Part shown: piece by piece, positions 1 through 12,000 of the stretch
Layout of the letters: each line of letters begins with the position of its first letter
How positions within the stretch are numbered: position 1 is the stretch's first letter
Assembly: GCA_946811185.2 (NCBI GenBank)
Contig: OX328107.1
Span: 42,212,360-42,276,359, forward strand
Length of the DNA stretch: 64,000 nt
Direction: 5' to 3'
Origin: Hippopus hippopus
Lineage: Eukaryota; Mollusca; Bivalvia; Cardiida; Cardiidae
The notes under the pieces: model-generated
Told to the model about the DNA's origin: nothing
The model's input: the letters and a program-made list of their open reading frames with translations, nothing else
Databases searched by the model: none
Made by a program: the position numbers and the translations under genes

Positions 1-289
1 TGTTCTAACATTCAGATTTTTCTTATTTTTTTCTATAAATAATATTCAGGTACTAAACTAAAAGAATCAATCTTAAAACAAATAGGTCACCTGCCTTATT
101 TTTTAAGAAAATACATTTTAAGTTTATGGCTGGGGCACTAACTAATGAGTAAATGTAGGGTTTGTCAAAGACAAAATATGAAGTAAATTATCTCAATTTT
201 TACAATAATACAACAATATTTATAAGAATCAAGTTTTTTGGTCATAATAAACCAATTCATAGCATATAACTGTAATACTGATGTTAGCA

Positions 290-480
290 TTTAGCCCATT
301 TCCAAACGACTAATTTTAGTTTCTTCTAAATTTGACGTGTTTGCAGACGCTAAACCAAAACCTGGTAGGCCTATTCATGTATCACAGTTCTTTGATGGGT
401 CAGAAATCATTGTGCGAAAAGGAGAAATCAGTCGTTAGGTGCAATTTCTCCTTTTGACACCAATGTTTTCTAATGTTGTC
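290..480 (+). repeat. TTAA-A element, degenerate copy
   Basis: The left side keeps a diverged L arm (CCAAACGAC, then TTTGCAGACG). The core near 410-470 still reads GCGAAAAGGAGAAAT ... ATTTCTCCTTTT, with its centre replaced by unrelated bases. No TTAA end is clear. Confidence 0.55.
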
Positions 481-1185
481 TGCTGCAGACTCATCAAGCT
501 AAGGGACAACCTGGTAAAGGAGAAAGGGTTATGTACAGCCCCTCGTTTTCTGCAAGTCTTTACCAAGTGACATAATTTTGGACTAGACCAAACTGAAAGT
601 ATCTGCATCTGAAAGGATGTTTTAGCTCGACGATACGTCAGCCAGATATACCGCTAGTAGTAGCATCTGTGTTCATATTTCCGTTGTTAGGTGACGTAGT
701 TAGGTGATTCACTTTGACTTTCAGTCCGATCTTTTGAAAGCGTAATTTTGGATTCTTGCCTCGCATATAATTATTTGGCTTGATTCAAATACTTTTTTCT
801 TCATTTTGCTGAAATGAAACGACCCGTTTTAGTTCTTGGTTGATCCATTCTGCACACATTGACAACGGTGGCAAGATCAATTGTGTTAGGTGCTCACCGT
901 TTTTCGAGTAAAAGATGAGCGTGATAGTTACACGAAGCGTGAAAATGGAAACTGTCGCGAATGTCGTTACACTCTCTGGTCTTCGACCTAGATCTACCTT
1001 GTCTTTAAAACTGTTTGGTATACAAAACATTCCGCGCAAACGAATCTTGAAATTGTGCCATAGGTCTACCGAAAATGTCACGGCTTAGATCGAATAGCAT
1101 TGTTATTTCATTCATTCGTTACTAGGCAATATAATTTTTGACTTGTCAAAACTGATACCATAAAACTTTAAAACGAGAAATCAAT

Positions 1186-1349
1186 ACCCCTTAAATGACG
1201 GATTTTTTCTTTGAAAGGGTAGATATAGATCTGGTAAAGATTCGAGGGAAAGGAGAAAATGTTGTTTATTTTCTTCTTTTCCCCCTATGCTTTCAAATCC
1301 CACTTTGCCTAAAGGCCGTTAAAACAAGGGATTGTTTGGTAAAGGGTTA
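1186..1349 (+). repeat. TTAA-A element, 5'-truncated copy
   Basis: The copy starts inside the L arm (TTTGAAAGGGTAGA) and has a diverged core. It keeps a good R arm ending GGATTGTTTGGTAAAGGGTTAA at 1346-1349. A second, very eroded copy follows to about 1460. Confidence 0.65.
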
Positions 1350-1985
1350 AAAATTAACTCATTACCTCCAGCAGACGACTTTTTCGGCTTGCGGCCGACT
1401 ACTCTTGAAAATATCGTGGTAGAAGGAGAAATTGCTGGAATTGAGCGATTCTTCTTTTTGTCTTAATTTCTTCAAGTCTCATACATTAATGAATAATAGC
1501 GAGACCCTTGCCTGCAACTTTTTTTAGCGACCCAGAAACAATGTGAAACCGAGTACCGATCCAGTTTACTTCCCTTTGAGTGTTTTGAAAAAGTTTTGGA
1601 GGCGCGAAATGTTCCGACGTCATGTACATTGTTCGTCTGCTGTCTTTCTATCACTTTCAACTATGGTTTGTTACTTTCTTTTGTTTCCGTTTTACTTCAT
1701 TTTTATGTTCATTTGAGTTGGGAAAAAACGATTATGAGAATGAGCTATTTCTGATCAGATTTAGATCTAGATCCAGGTATACAATCATAAGTTTGTAAAT
1801 TAGCAAAGTCAAGATGGCGTTTTCGGCCTCAAGATTTCGACTGCCTGTCAACAACGGACTCTAGAAACGTAAATGTTTTTCAAACTGAATCAGAATTGGA
1901 TAACAGTTTTCAAATATGTCTGTATAGATCTATTTAAACCATTAAAGAAAACTAACACTTAATCAAATTTCCTTACCATGTTTTA

Positions 1986-2027
1986 GGCTACAGTAGCCTG
2001 GCTACAGTAGCCTGGCTACAGTAGCCT
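1986..2027. repeat. Three tandem copies of a 14-bp unit
   Basis: The unit GGCTACAGTAGCCT is repeated three times head to tail and is itself a near-perfect palindrome (AGGCTAC/GTAGCCT). It is a small minisatellite; nothing suggests a function. Confidence 0.8.
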
Positions 2028-2202
2028 ACAAGTCGCCTACATAGGGTGAATGGCTGTGGATTTAATGTACAAGTTAAATATTCAGACATGTAAATCAGTG
2101 CTGATAAAAAACATTTTCTTTTCTAAAATATTTTTGAAAGATGGAAATTGTCTATTTCATGATTGAAAAAAAAGATTATTTAAAAGGTTGATGTATAGTC
2201 TA

Positions 2203-2804
2203 GTCATCCTCGCCGGTACCGCATCATCAATGGTAGCTTGGTAATCAGGAAAAATACCTACTTTGCATACGTAGTGCCACCTATCCCTTTTTGCTCCATC
2301 AAATCAAAAGCAGAAGAGTTTATGCATCGCATCAGTTAAAAAAATAACAGATATGTCTTCATTACTGATAACTTTCTTTCCATATTCACAAATTGCAATG
2401 ATAAAGCACAATTTTCCTCCATGTTTTGAAAATAATCACCCCTTCTTCATAAAACCAATAATTCATGTTTGACAAGTGAAGGTCGTCTGCGGTGACGTCA
2501 TAGCCCTAGCTGGAAACAAAGCTAGGTACCTTAATCATTATCTAATAATTCTTTTTTTTTTACGATTTTCAAAATAACAGGAGTTAATGCGGTACCATAG
2601 TGGACTCCCTTTGGAGCACCTGTAATCAACATGTTGCTTGACCGAGATATTTCCGCCTGAAAAACACAAATAAAGCTTTGATAGCAACAATTACCGTAAC
2701 TTTACATGCAACAGTTTATCACAGTTGGAAAATAGTTCATGTGAGTTCTCTCTCGTGTAGTAAATTTTCGGCGAAATCAAGTACTGCGGTACCAGCGAGG
2801 ACCA
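2203..2804. repeat. Inverted-repeat-bounded element of about 600 bp
   Basis: GTCATCCTCGCCGGTACCGC at 2203-2222 reappears inverted with a few mismatches at 2786-2804 (GCGGTACCAGCGAGGACC). A further GCGGTACCA lies inside near 2589. This fits a non-autonomous TIR element, but no target duplication was recognised and there is no transposase frame. Confidence 0.5.
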
Positions 2805-2891
2805 TCCTAGATCTGGATCTAGATCTATAGATTCAGATCTGTGTGGATGCATCTTTTAACCAAACTTCATCCAATTTTATTTTGATACCAG

Positions 2892-3030
2892 TCTAAAGCG
2901 TGGTAAAGACACCATTAAACTAAACCTGGAAGAAAGCGTTCATATCAACGCCAATGCACCCCTTTATGAACTGGTTACAACAGAAGATGGAACTCAAAAA
3001 CTTAGGAAGAAGGATACAAAACCAATTACT
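2892..3030 (+). CDS. Metalloprotease exon, prodomain part 1
   Basis: The acceptor is CCAG at 2888-2891 and the donor GTAAGT at 3031. The first base completes a codon from an upstream exon not seen in the window. Residues 1-46 include NLEESVHINANAPLYELVTT and end in a basic KLRKKDTKPIT. No start codon is used here. Confidence 0.8.
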
Positions 3031-6000
3031 GTAAGTCTTTGGCCTCTACCCTTTAAGCACCTATCTAGTAGATCTAGATCAAGATCAGACTGCGCAAAAT
3101 GAGACTGGGCTTTGGGTGGGTGTAAAGCAAGACACTTTAGAGCCCTATCCTAGAACTAGTAAAACCCAAGACATAATTTATGTTGAATATACATGTAAGC
3201 TGTCGCTATGATATGACAAATAATGTTGAAAGCAGCCTAAAAATTATTCAGTCAAGACAATCGTATTGAGGCTACTCTTAATCAAATTACAAAACTTTGG
3301 AGTCGTCCAAATTCAAAGCATTTGCAGACAACAATTTAAATATGGCTGGAAATATGCTTTTTAGCTGTGAAAGGGTAGCAAACATTGTGGGAAAGGAGAA
3401 AATGCTGGTTACTAGCATTTTCTCCTTTTTCCACAATGTTTTCAAAAGCTTTCTTTAAAACTCAGGGATGTGTGGTAAAGGGTTAATGGTAACATGTTAT
3501 TGTACATGCATGAAAGTAAGAAAATAAGAAAATACTTATGTGAAAGTAAGAAATTGCTCAAAGTACATACATTACTGGAAAGGAAAATAACCTCAGTGCA
3601 GATGAGATCTATAATACTTCTTTATTTACCCGTGAGTAAAACAGTGGGAAAAAGGGCAATTGCAAGGTGCAAGCAGTAGCTCCTTTTTCCAAATAGTTTT
3701 TCCAATACCGTCTACTATAGGAGCATGAAAAGTTGTTTTTATTCAGTAATGGATTAATATTGGGACTATGCAGTCTGATCTCTGTCTCTGCTGTCCACTA
3801 CAGCATGCAAAGATATTTCTAAAATCTAAGCAAGAAATTGTTGTGCTTTAAAAGTAATCAATCACTTTTCTCTCTTTTTCAGAATGTGCGCTTTTACCAA
3901 GATAAAAGCCATGCTGGAACATTCACGGTGAAATGTCAACCTAATGATAAGCCTGGCTGTAAAAGACTGGTGGTAAAATTGTTTTAACCCATTACCAGAC
4001 GACAAAAGTTTAGCCTTGTCCAACTTAAGAGCATTTGCAGACAACAATTTTAATGTGGCTCAATTGGTGCAATTTTTCTTTGATAGGGTAGAAAACATTG
4101 TGGGAAAAGGAGAAAATGCTGGTTACCAGCATTTCCTCCTTTTCCCACAATGTTTTCTAAAGGCTTCTTTGACAGGGTTGTTAAAAGTCTGCATTCTGCG
4201 GTAAAGGTTTTGGAGGAGGAAAGCCTTTGAAAGCATTGTTTGTAAAGGAGAAAATGCTGATAACCTGTATTTCCTCCTATACCCAAATCCTCTTTTGTCC
4301 ATTCAGAGAAAAATGCCGTCATCTGAGCCACATTTAGGCAATCGTCTCCATGGGCTTTCAATTTTGATGAGTCTAAATGTTTGTCGCCTATCAAAAGAAT
4401 GAATCATTACTTAAGGATGGGGCACCCTAATGGGATTGGTGTAACATCGCCTTTCATTGCTAAATATAATGTACGGATTCGGGTAATTCGTAATCAGTTG
4501 GCCGATAGACCCTGCTTCCCTGCATCTATTACGGATTACCCGAGTCTTAGCCCAATCCGTATGATTTTGGCGATGAAAGACAATGTTACACAAATCACAT
4601 TAGGGTGTTCTATCCTTAACAAAAAAGTTTTTTCGCCCCTGCAATTGACAGCTTTGGAGGTCATTGTACCTATTCTTACAAGGCAGGGATTCTGGGATTT
4701 AGTCCATTTGAGCCGGACAAATGTCCCACCATAATGCTCACAGGCTGGACTTTGATTTTCCAATTAAATCAAAAGAGACATTAGTTACTTGTATTGGTAA
4801 AAGGAAAAAATACTGGTAATCACACTGACCGCCATTGGAAGACCTATGCTGTTAATGGCCGTAAACTTCAATACAACATTAGTTACAGGTATAAATTATA
4901 TTGCGGCAGCCAGTGCACGTATCCAAGCCTTCCTGGAGTTTCTCTGCATATTCACATATTATTCTTCATTCTTCCCAAGCCACTGGCTGCTTTCCTGCAG
5001 GACCATCATCAAAACAGTGATCAGCTGTAAAAGAGGAATGGATCTTGTTGCAGTGACTATCATCAATCCTTGGACAGTAATTCGCCAAGCTGGGGATACG
5101 AAACACTAACTCCCTTTTGTCAAGTCATGTAAGCCTGGCTTGTTTTTTGGAACAATAGAAAACATTGTGGGAAAAGGGGAAAATGCTGGTAACCAGCATT
5201 TTCCCCTTTTCCCAGAATGTTTTCAAAAGCTTTTATCGCCAAGGTTCCTTAAAAACTCTGGATTGTGCGGTAGAGGTTATAGATACTTTACTATAATCAT
5301 CTTCGTATTGAATGATTTCAGAATGGTAACTTCTATATAAATGGAGAGAACTATGAAATATACCCAGATTGGTCAGAAAAGCTGGGAAGACTTTCAAGAA
5401 TGTTTTCTTTCGGCTATCCACATGTGTTGGTTCGACAACATCTTCCAGAAGATTTTCTACGATCTATGAAAACCAAAAATATCCCAGTAGAAGATGGCAT
5501 ACCTCTACCCACTGAGATGTTTCACAAAATTGCTCTGCATAAGAAAATACATCCAGGAGTTTACGTCGATGATGGAATTCCAATCCCTGGTTGTTAACAA
5601 ATGTTTTGCATTCTTTTGAAATAAAACATTTTCACATATGGCTTTACATCAAAGCTTTTATTACATAATTTATAAAGATTTTCTCCTTTTCCTACAAAGT
5701 TTTTCATCCTTCCAAAAACATATTCTATCATTTAAGTCACATTTAAATTGTCCTCAGCAAACCATATCAATATGGAACATTTTTGTCTTGTGATGAAGAA
5801 TTTAAAGCAACATCAGTCAGGGGGTACAAAGAAATATTTCTGGCCTCCAATCATGTATGTCTTTTACTTCGTAGTTCAAGCAGTCTTGTGTGGTTAAAGT
5901 AAAGTATTTGTAATCTAGAGATCCTGGATTTGATCTTCATCAGAGACATTGTGGTTACCATGGTAGTGCCATTTGGCAAGGCACCTTATAGCTTAACTCT

Positions 6001-9000
6001 TTACCAAACGACAAAATCCTAGACTTGTCCAAATTGAAAGCATTTGCTGATGATAATTTCAGTGTGGCTCAAATGATGCAATTTTTCTTTGACAGGGTAG
6101 AAAACATTGTGGGAAAAGGAGAAAATGCTGGTTACCAGCATTTTCTCCTTTTCCCACAACTTTTTCAAAAGGCTTCTTTCCCAGGGTCGTTAAAAGTTGG
6201 CATTGTGCAGCAAAGGGTTAAGCCTGTTGATGAAGTAAACCCATGAGGTAATAAGGTAAACCCAATACAGGAATGTATACCTGAGCTTTTGCTGGAATAT
6301 GACCAAAACAATTTTGAAAGCTGCATGAAACTCAATGCAATCAGTCAGTCACTTTTCTTTTTCTAATTTAACCATGTAGCAGAAGGCTTTTGAAAACATT
6401 GTGGAAAGTGGAGAGAAAAAAAATGAATTTGACTCAAAAATTGAAATTTGTTTTTTGATAGGGTAGAAAAAATACTAATTACTAGCATTCTATCTTTTTG
6501 GGCATTATTTTGAAGTCTTCTTATTAACTGTTTACTACAAAATCCCTGGTTCTAACAGCCCTGAAAAAGAAGCCTTTTGAAAACTTTGTGGGAAAAGGAG
6601 AAAATACTGGTTTTTTCTACCCTAATAATGACAAGTTCCAATATTTGAACTACATTTTAATTGTCACCTACAAATTTTTTCAATTTGGACAAGTTTAAAT
6701 TTTTGTAGTGAGGTAAACAGTTAAGGGTATTTAAAACTTGTGGTTCTTTGGTAAAGGGTTGAATGATATGATTGAAATCAACAATTTCTTACAGATGATC
6801 CGGATACAAGATCAACTGAGAAGATAACAAAGGACTGGACAGAGGTAAAATTATCCTATATATGAGCCAAGCTCTGTGAAAAGGGGGCATAATGTATCTG
6901 CAAAAAGTATCAACCCTTGCTAGCCTGCGCAGGCTGGCATAGGTCGTAACTTACTGCTCTATGTAAATTTTCTGCATACCATTCTACCTCTAGATCCAGT
7001 TGACTGTTAGACTTAACCCTTTACCACACAATGACGACTTTTAACACCCCTGAGGAAGAAGCCTTTTGAAAACATTGTGGGAAAAGGAGAAAATGCTGGT
7101 TACCAGCATTTTCTCCTTTTCCCAAAGTTTTCTACCCAATCAAAGCAAAATTGCACAATTTGAGCCACTTTGAAATTGATGTCTGCAAATGCTTTCAATT
7201 TGGATAGGTCTAAAATTTTGTTGTGTGGTAATGGGTTAATGGATTTTATTGATCCATAATTCATGTCAAAAGACCATTTTACCTCCAGCTCCAGTTGGTT
7301 GTTAGACTAAATGGATTTTATGGTTCCATTACTATGTGATGCCTTGCTTGGTATTATGCATTACAGAGATGCAATAAACCTCCATGAGGAAAGGAAAAAA
7401 AGTAAGGAAAGCATCGCAGGGAAAGGAACCAGGCATAACTTGGATGGGTTTCAACCAGTATCTTGCACTATCCCCCCTAATATAACTAACTGTCTTCTAC
7501 GGGAGTCCCCCTTATGGACAAGCCATGGCACAGATAGATAAAAGGAAATAAATAAAATAAAATCAATTAATTAATGTGCAGTCAGGGTCAATGCTTATAA
7601 AACTTTTTTCATGCACAATTCAGCTGAGTATGAAATTTCAGAGTTGTATTCCATTAAAAGTAATTTGATACACTTTATGGAGTGACTTCTGCACTTTACG
7701 GCTTTCTTCTGTCTCCACCTATGAAATCAGTCTTCATTTCAGATTTTCATAACGCCTTTAAGCATAAAATGAGACCTTAAGTTTGAGCACTAGTTCAGTT
7801 GAGCGTGGTTTTATGTACATTGGCACAGATCATATATGTGAGCCGTGCTCTGTGAAAAGGGGGCTTAATGCATTTGCGCAGGCTGACCTTGGCTGAAACT
7901 TTTCGCTATCGGTCAGTTTTCTGTTTGTCAAAGGACTAGTCTACCTCATGATTAAGTGGGTTATTAAAAAAAGTGGCTCTTATGGATCCATAATCATGTG
8001 ATGACTTGGGCTGATTTCATGTATCACGGAGATGCATTAAGCCCCCTTTTGCCAGAGCATGGCTAATTTCTAAAATCTATTTCTGTAACCAGGGCAGTGA
8101 CAGGGATCGATGTTATAAGCATTTCAAATCTACAGATATTATCTTTCTTCTTTGTCAATTAGAGCAGTTTGATTATTTACAGGTGCTGTTTTAGAATTTT
8201 TTCTAAAGTCCAACATGGAAAGTCTGTGCATAATTATATACACACATTACTTTGTATAGTATGAGGGTGATTATGTGTCACTTGGCCAGAGTTAAACCAA
8301 GTTGTGTTTTTGGTCAAAAAAATATGAAATGAAACTTAAATAAGTCATAAAAAATGATAAGGATCATTCCAAAATATACATAATGATCCATGCTCTATGA
8401 AAAGGAGGTTTTATGCAACTGCAAAACAGTATCGACCAAGGTCAGTCTGTGCAATCTGCACAGGCTGACCTTGGTCAAAACTATCGGTCATATACTATCC
8501 TTCATGATTCAGTTGGTTGATTGCCTAATTGATTTTATGGATTTATAATTATGTGATGACTTGCTTGGTATAATGGATCATGAAAATTTATTGAATCCCC
8601 TTTTGCCAGAGTGCCACTCATATAGTACAATAGATCCTGAAGTTCATAATACCTGTTCATAGTTTTTGCATACATAAAAGTGACAAAATGTCTACATTTA
8701 ACTCTTTACTAGACCACAAAATTTTAGCCTTGTCTAAATTGAAAGCATTTGCAGATGACAAATTCAATGTGGCTTAACTCTTTACCACACAATCCCGACT
8801 TTTAATGACCCTGAGGAAGAAAGCTTTTGAAAACATTGTGAAAAAAGGAGAAAATGCTGGTAACCAGCATTTTCTCCTTTTCCCACAGTTTTCTACCCTT
8901 CCCAAAACAAATTTCAATTTTTGAGTCACATTTGTTTTGTCATCTGCAAATGCTTTCTATTTGGTACAGTCTAAGAATTTGTTGTGTGGTGAAGAGTTAA

Positions 9001-12000
9001 ATGGTGCAATTTTTCTTTGATAGGGTAGAAAACATTGTGGGAAAAAGGAGAAAATGCTGGTTACCAGCATTTTTTTCCTTTTCCCACATTGTTTTCATAA
9101 GGTTTCTTTCCAAGGGTCGTTAAAAGTCGGCATTGTGCAGTAAAGGATCAAGTAAACTAAAAGGCATTTCAGTACAATGATATGTCTAGGATATTCTGTC
9201 GATAATTTCGGCAATGAAGATTAATTTTCATTTTTTGCAGACAATACTGAAATCCAAGAAGCGCCAGAAGACAGACAAAATAACATATTCAGTGGAAGCC
9301 TTTGTGGTGATTGATCCTGCATTATGGGAACAGTATGTAGTTTAAGACTGTTTGCGCCAAACAATTCCCCTGTTTTAACAACCCTGAGGAGGAAGACTTT
9401 TGAAAAACATTGTGGGAAAAGGAGAAAGTGCTGGTTACCAGCAATGATTTCTACCAGTTCAAAGAAAAAATGCACTATTCACTTCACATTTGATTTGTTG
9501 TCTGCAAAATGCTTTCAGTTATGTCTAGTCTAAAATTTTGTAATTTGGTAATTAGTTAAGTCTACCAGATGACAAAAGTTGAAAGCTGAATAAATTGAAA
9601 GCCTATGTACATGACACTGAAATGATGGAATTTATTTATGAAAGGGTAGAAAACATGATGTGAAAATGTTGGTTTCCAGCATTTGCTTGCTTCATGATTG
9701 TGTTTCCAGACGGCCTCTTCTTCAGAGTCGTTAAAACCCAGGATCATGTAGTTGAACCTCTAAATCCTTGAGCATAACTTTACTTGTTTTTGCTGTCTTT
9801 GTAGATCAAGATCAGACTAAATAGAACATACAGAATGATCTTTCATCTACACCTATTGCAAATTAGTGGCATATTCTGGGTCAAAACTGCCTTGAACTTA
9901 TATAGGTTTAAGTCTTCTTTTAAGACTGATATTATGTTTTATTCATTAACATTGATTATGGGCACTAAGAACCATATGAGCTGTGCTCTGGCAAAAAAGG
10001 ACTTAATGCATCTCCCTGATCCATGATACCAAGTAAGTTACCACATACTTGTGGATCCATAAAATCCGTTTTCTCTAACAACCAATTACATCATGAGGTA
10101 GAATGGTCCTTGGTCATGCAGAAAATTGACCTAAAGCAAAAAGTTTGGCCCAGGTCAGCCTGCGCGGACTGCGCGGGCTGACCTGGGTAGATATTTTTTG
10201 CAGATGCATTAAGCCCCCTTTTCACAGAGCACAGCTCATATAATTTTTACCAGTTGACAAAATTTTAGACAAGTTATGAAATTTGTCTTTGAAATTTGTC
10301 TTTTCCCACAATGTTTTCAACAGTCACAATGTTTTTATCAACCGTCATCTCAGTGTTTAAAACTCATAAGTGTGTGGTAATGGGTGGACGGATGTTTTGG
10401 CCATGGACGTTTTGGCCAGGATGTTTTGGCCATGGACGATTTGGCCAGATGAAAGTGCAAAGTAGGACGTTTTGGCCAACTGTTTTTTTATCACAGAAAA
10501 ATGCAATAGATGAACTTTCTATGGTTTATAGTATACAGTTTAAGAAAAAGCATATTAAGTGTGTTTCATGCATTTTTTTTTTTTCTTTAAAATGATATTT
10601 GGCCAAAACATACTTTGACTTTTTTTTCCATTCTTTTATTGCAAACTACTGAGATTTTTCATACTTTGTTGCAAACTTCTGTTGCAAACAGAAATTTCAA
10701 GTTATTGTTCAGTCACCATGATATGACAATTATGATAATTGACAATTAAATCAATCACAAAACACAGTTTTGTCCTTCAAAGAGTATGAAAGCAAAACAC
10801 CACTTGAAACTAACTATTTGTAGCACCAATCAATTTTAAAAAAAAAGAAAAAAGTTAACTATTTGTAACTCTAATAAACTGAAAAAATAATCATATAACC
10901 GATTACTGCATATATGTCAAACATAGTGATTTCTCCTTTACCTACAATGTTTTTAATCATGGTTTACAGGGCACAAAAAGTCACAAATAGCATTTGGCCA
11001 AAACGTCCTACTTTGTAATTTCAGCTGGCCAAAACGTCCATGGCCAAAATGTCCGTGGCCAAAACGTCCTAGCCAAAATGTCCGTGGCCAAAACGTCCTA
11101 CATTCATGGTAATGGGGTTAACCCTTTACCAAACAATCCCTGGTTTTAATGACCCTGAGGTAGAAGCCTTCTAAAAACATTGTAGGAAAAGGAGAAAATG
11201 CTGGTAACCAGCATTTTCTCCTTTTCCCACAATGTTTTCTACCCTATCAAAGAAAAATCGCATCATTTGAGCCACATTGAAATTGTCGTCTGCAAATGCT
11301 TTCAATTTGGACGGGTCTAAAACTTAAGTTGTCTGGTAAAGAGTTAAGGTAAAGGAATAACCTTTTACCACACAACAAATTGTTGACTCTTGCCAGTTGA
11401 AGGTAATTGCTCACATAAAATTTTGAAATTTATACAAATGACTCGCATTTCTCTGATAGAGTAGAAAACATTGCAAAAAAGGGAATAATGCTGGTCACCC
11501 AGTGCCATTAAAACACATGATTGTGCGGCAGGGCGTCAATGGATTTCATGGATATTGAGTGAGTATCTTAAACACAGATTAGACTGTGTTGGCCATACAC
11601 AGGGTATTTGGTGAAGGATTGATTGATTGTATGGTGTTTAACACCGTTTTCAACATTATTTCAGTTATATCGCGATGGCCAGTGCACCTATCCATGCGTT
11701 CCTGGAGTCTCTTTTACCAGTACTTCGCACAATTTTCTTTCCAAGCCACTGGCTGCTTTCCCACATAATCATCGTCGAAACAATGGTCAGCGGTGGGAGA
11801 GGAATGAATCCTGTCACAGTGACTATCATCAATCCTCAGAAAGAAATTGGCCGAGCCAGGGGTCGTAGCCAGGGATCGAACCCTGGACCCTGTGTTCTCA
11901 AGTCCTGCACGCTACCGACTGAGCTACCGGGGCTCGGATTTGGTGAAGGAAATCAAATACTCTTTATATTTTACAGACACTATGCCAGAGTTAAAGCCAC

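Larger units (their letters stand above)
1..2891. other. 5' flank of the metalloprotease gene; no coding exon recognised
   Basis: No open frame here has splice sites and a family resemblance. The signal-peptide exon of the downstream protease should lie here or further upstream, but I could not identify it. The stretch holds degenerate TTAA-A copies (about 290-480 and 1186-1349), a 14-bp triplicate at 1986-2027 and an inverted-repeat element at 2203-2804. Short GATCTAGATC runs recur near 1760, 2810 and 3070. Confidence 0.6.

Noticed and set aside
785..1660. Minus-strand open frames in the 5' flank
   Set aside because: They have no recognisable domain, no supporting splice sites and lengths expected by chance.
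4050..4763. Overlapping open frames on both strands near 4.0-4.8 kb
   Set aside because: They lie in palindromic TTAA-A and TTAA-D copies, which give similar translations on either strand. The phrase [20 protein letters not shown] recurs across the window as the translated core.
8774..9000. Central GGTTACC versus GGTAACC as a fixed marker of element orientation
   Set aside because: Most copies agree, but several do not (7013-7239, 28835-29057, 34836-35064), so the centre is probably flipped or converted freely.
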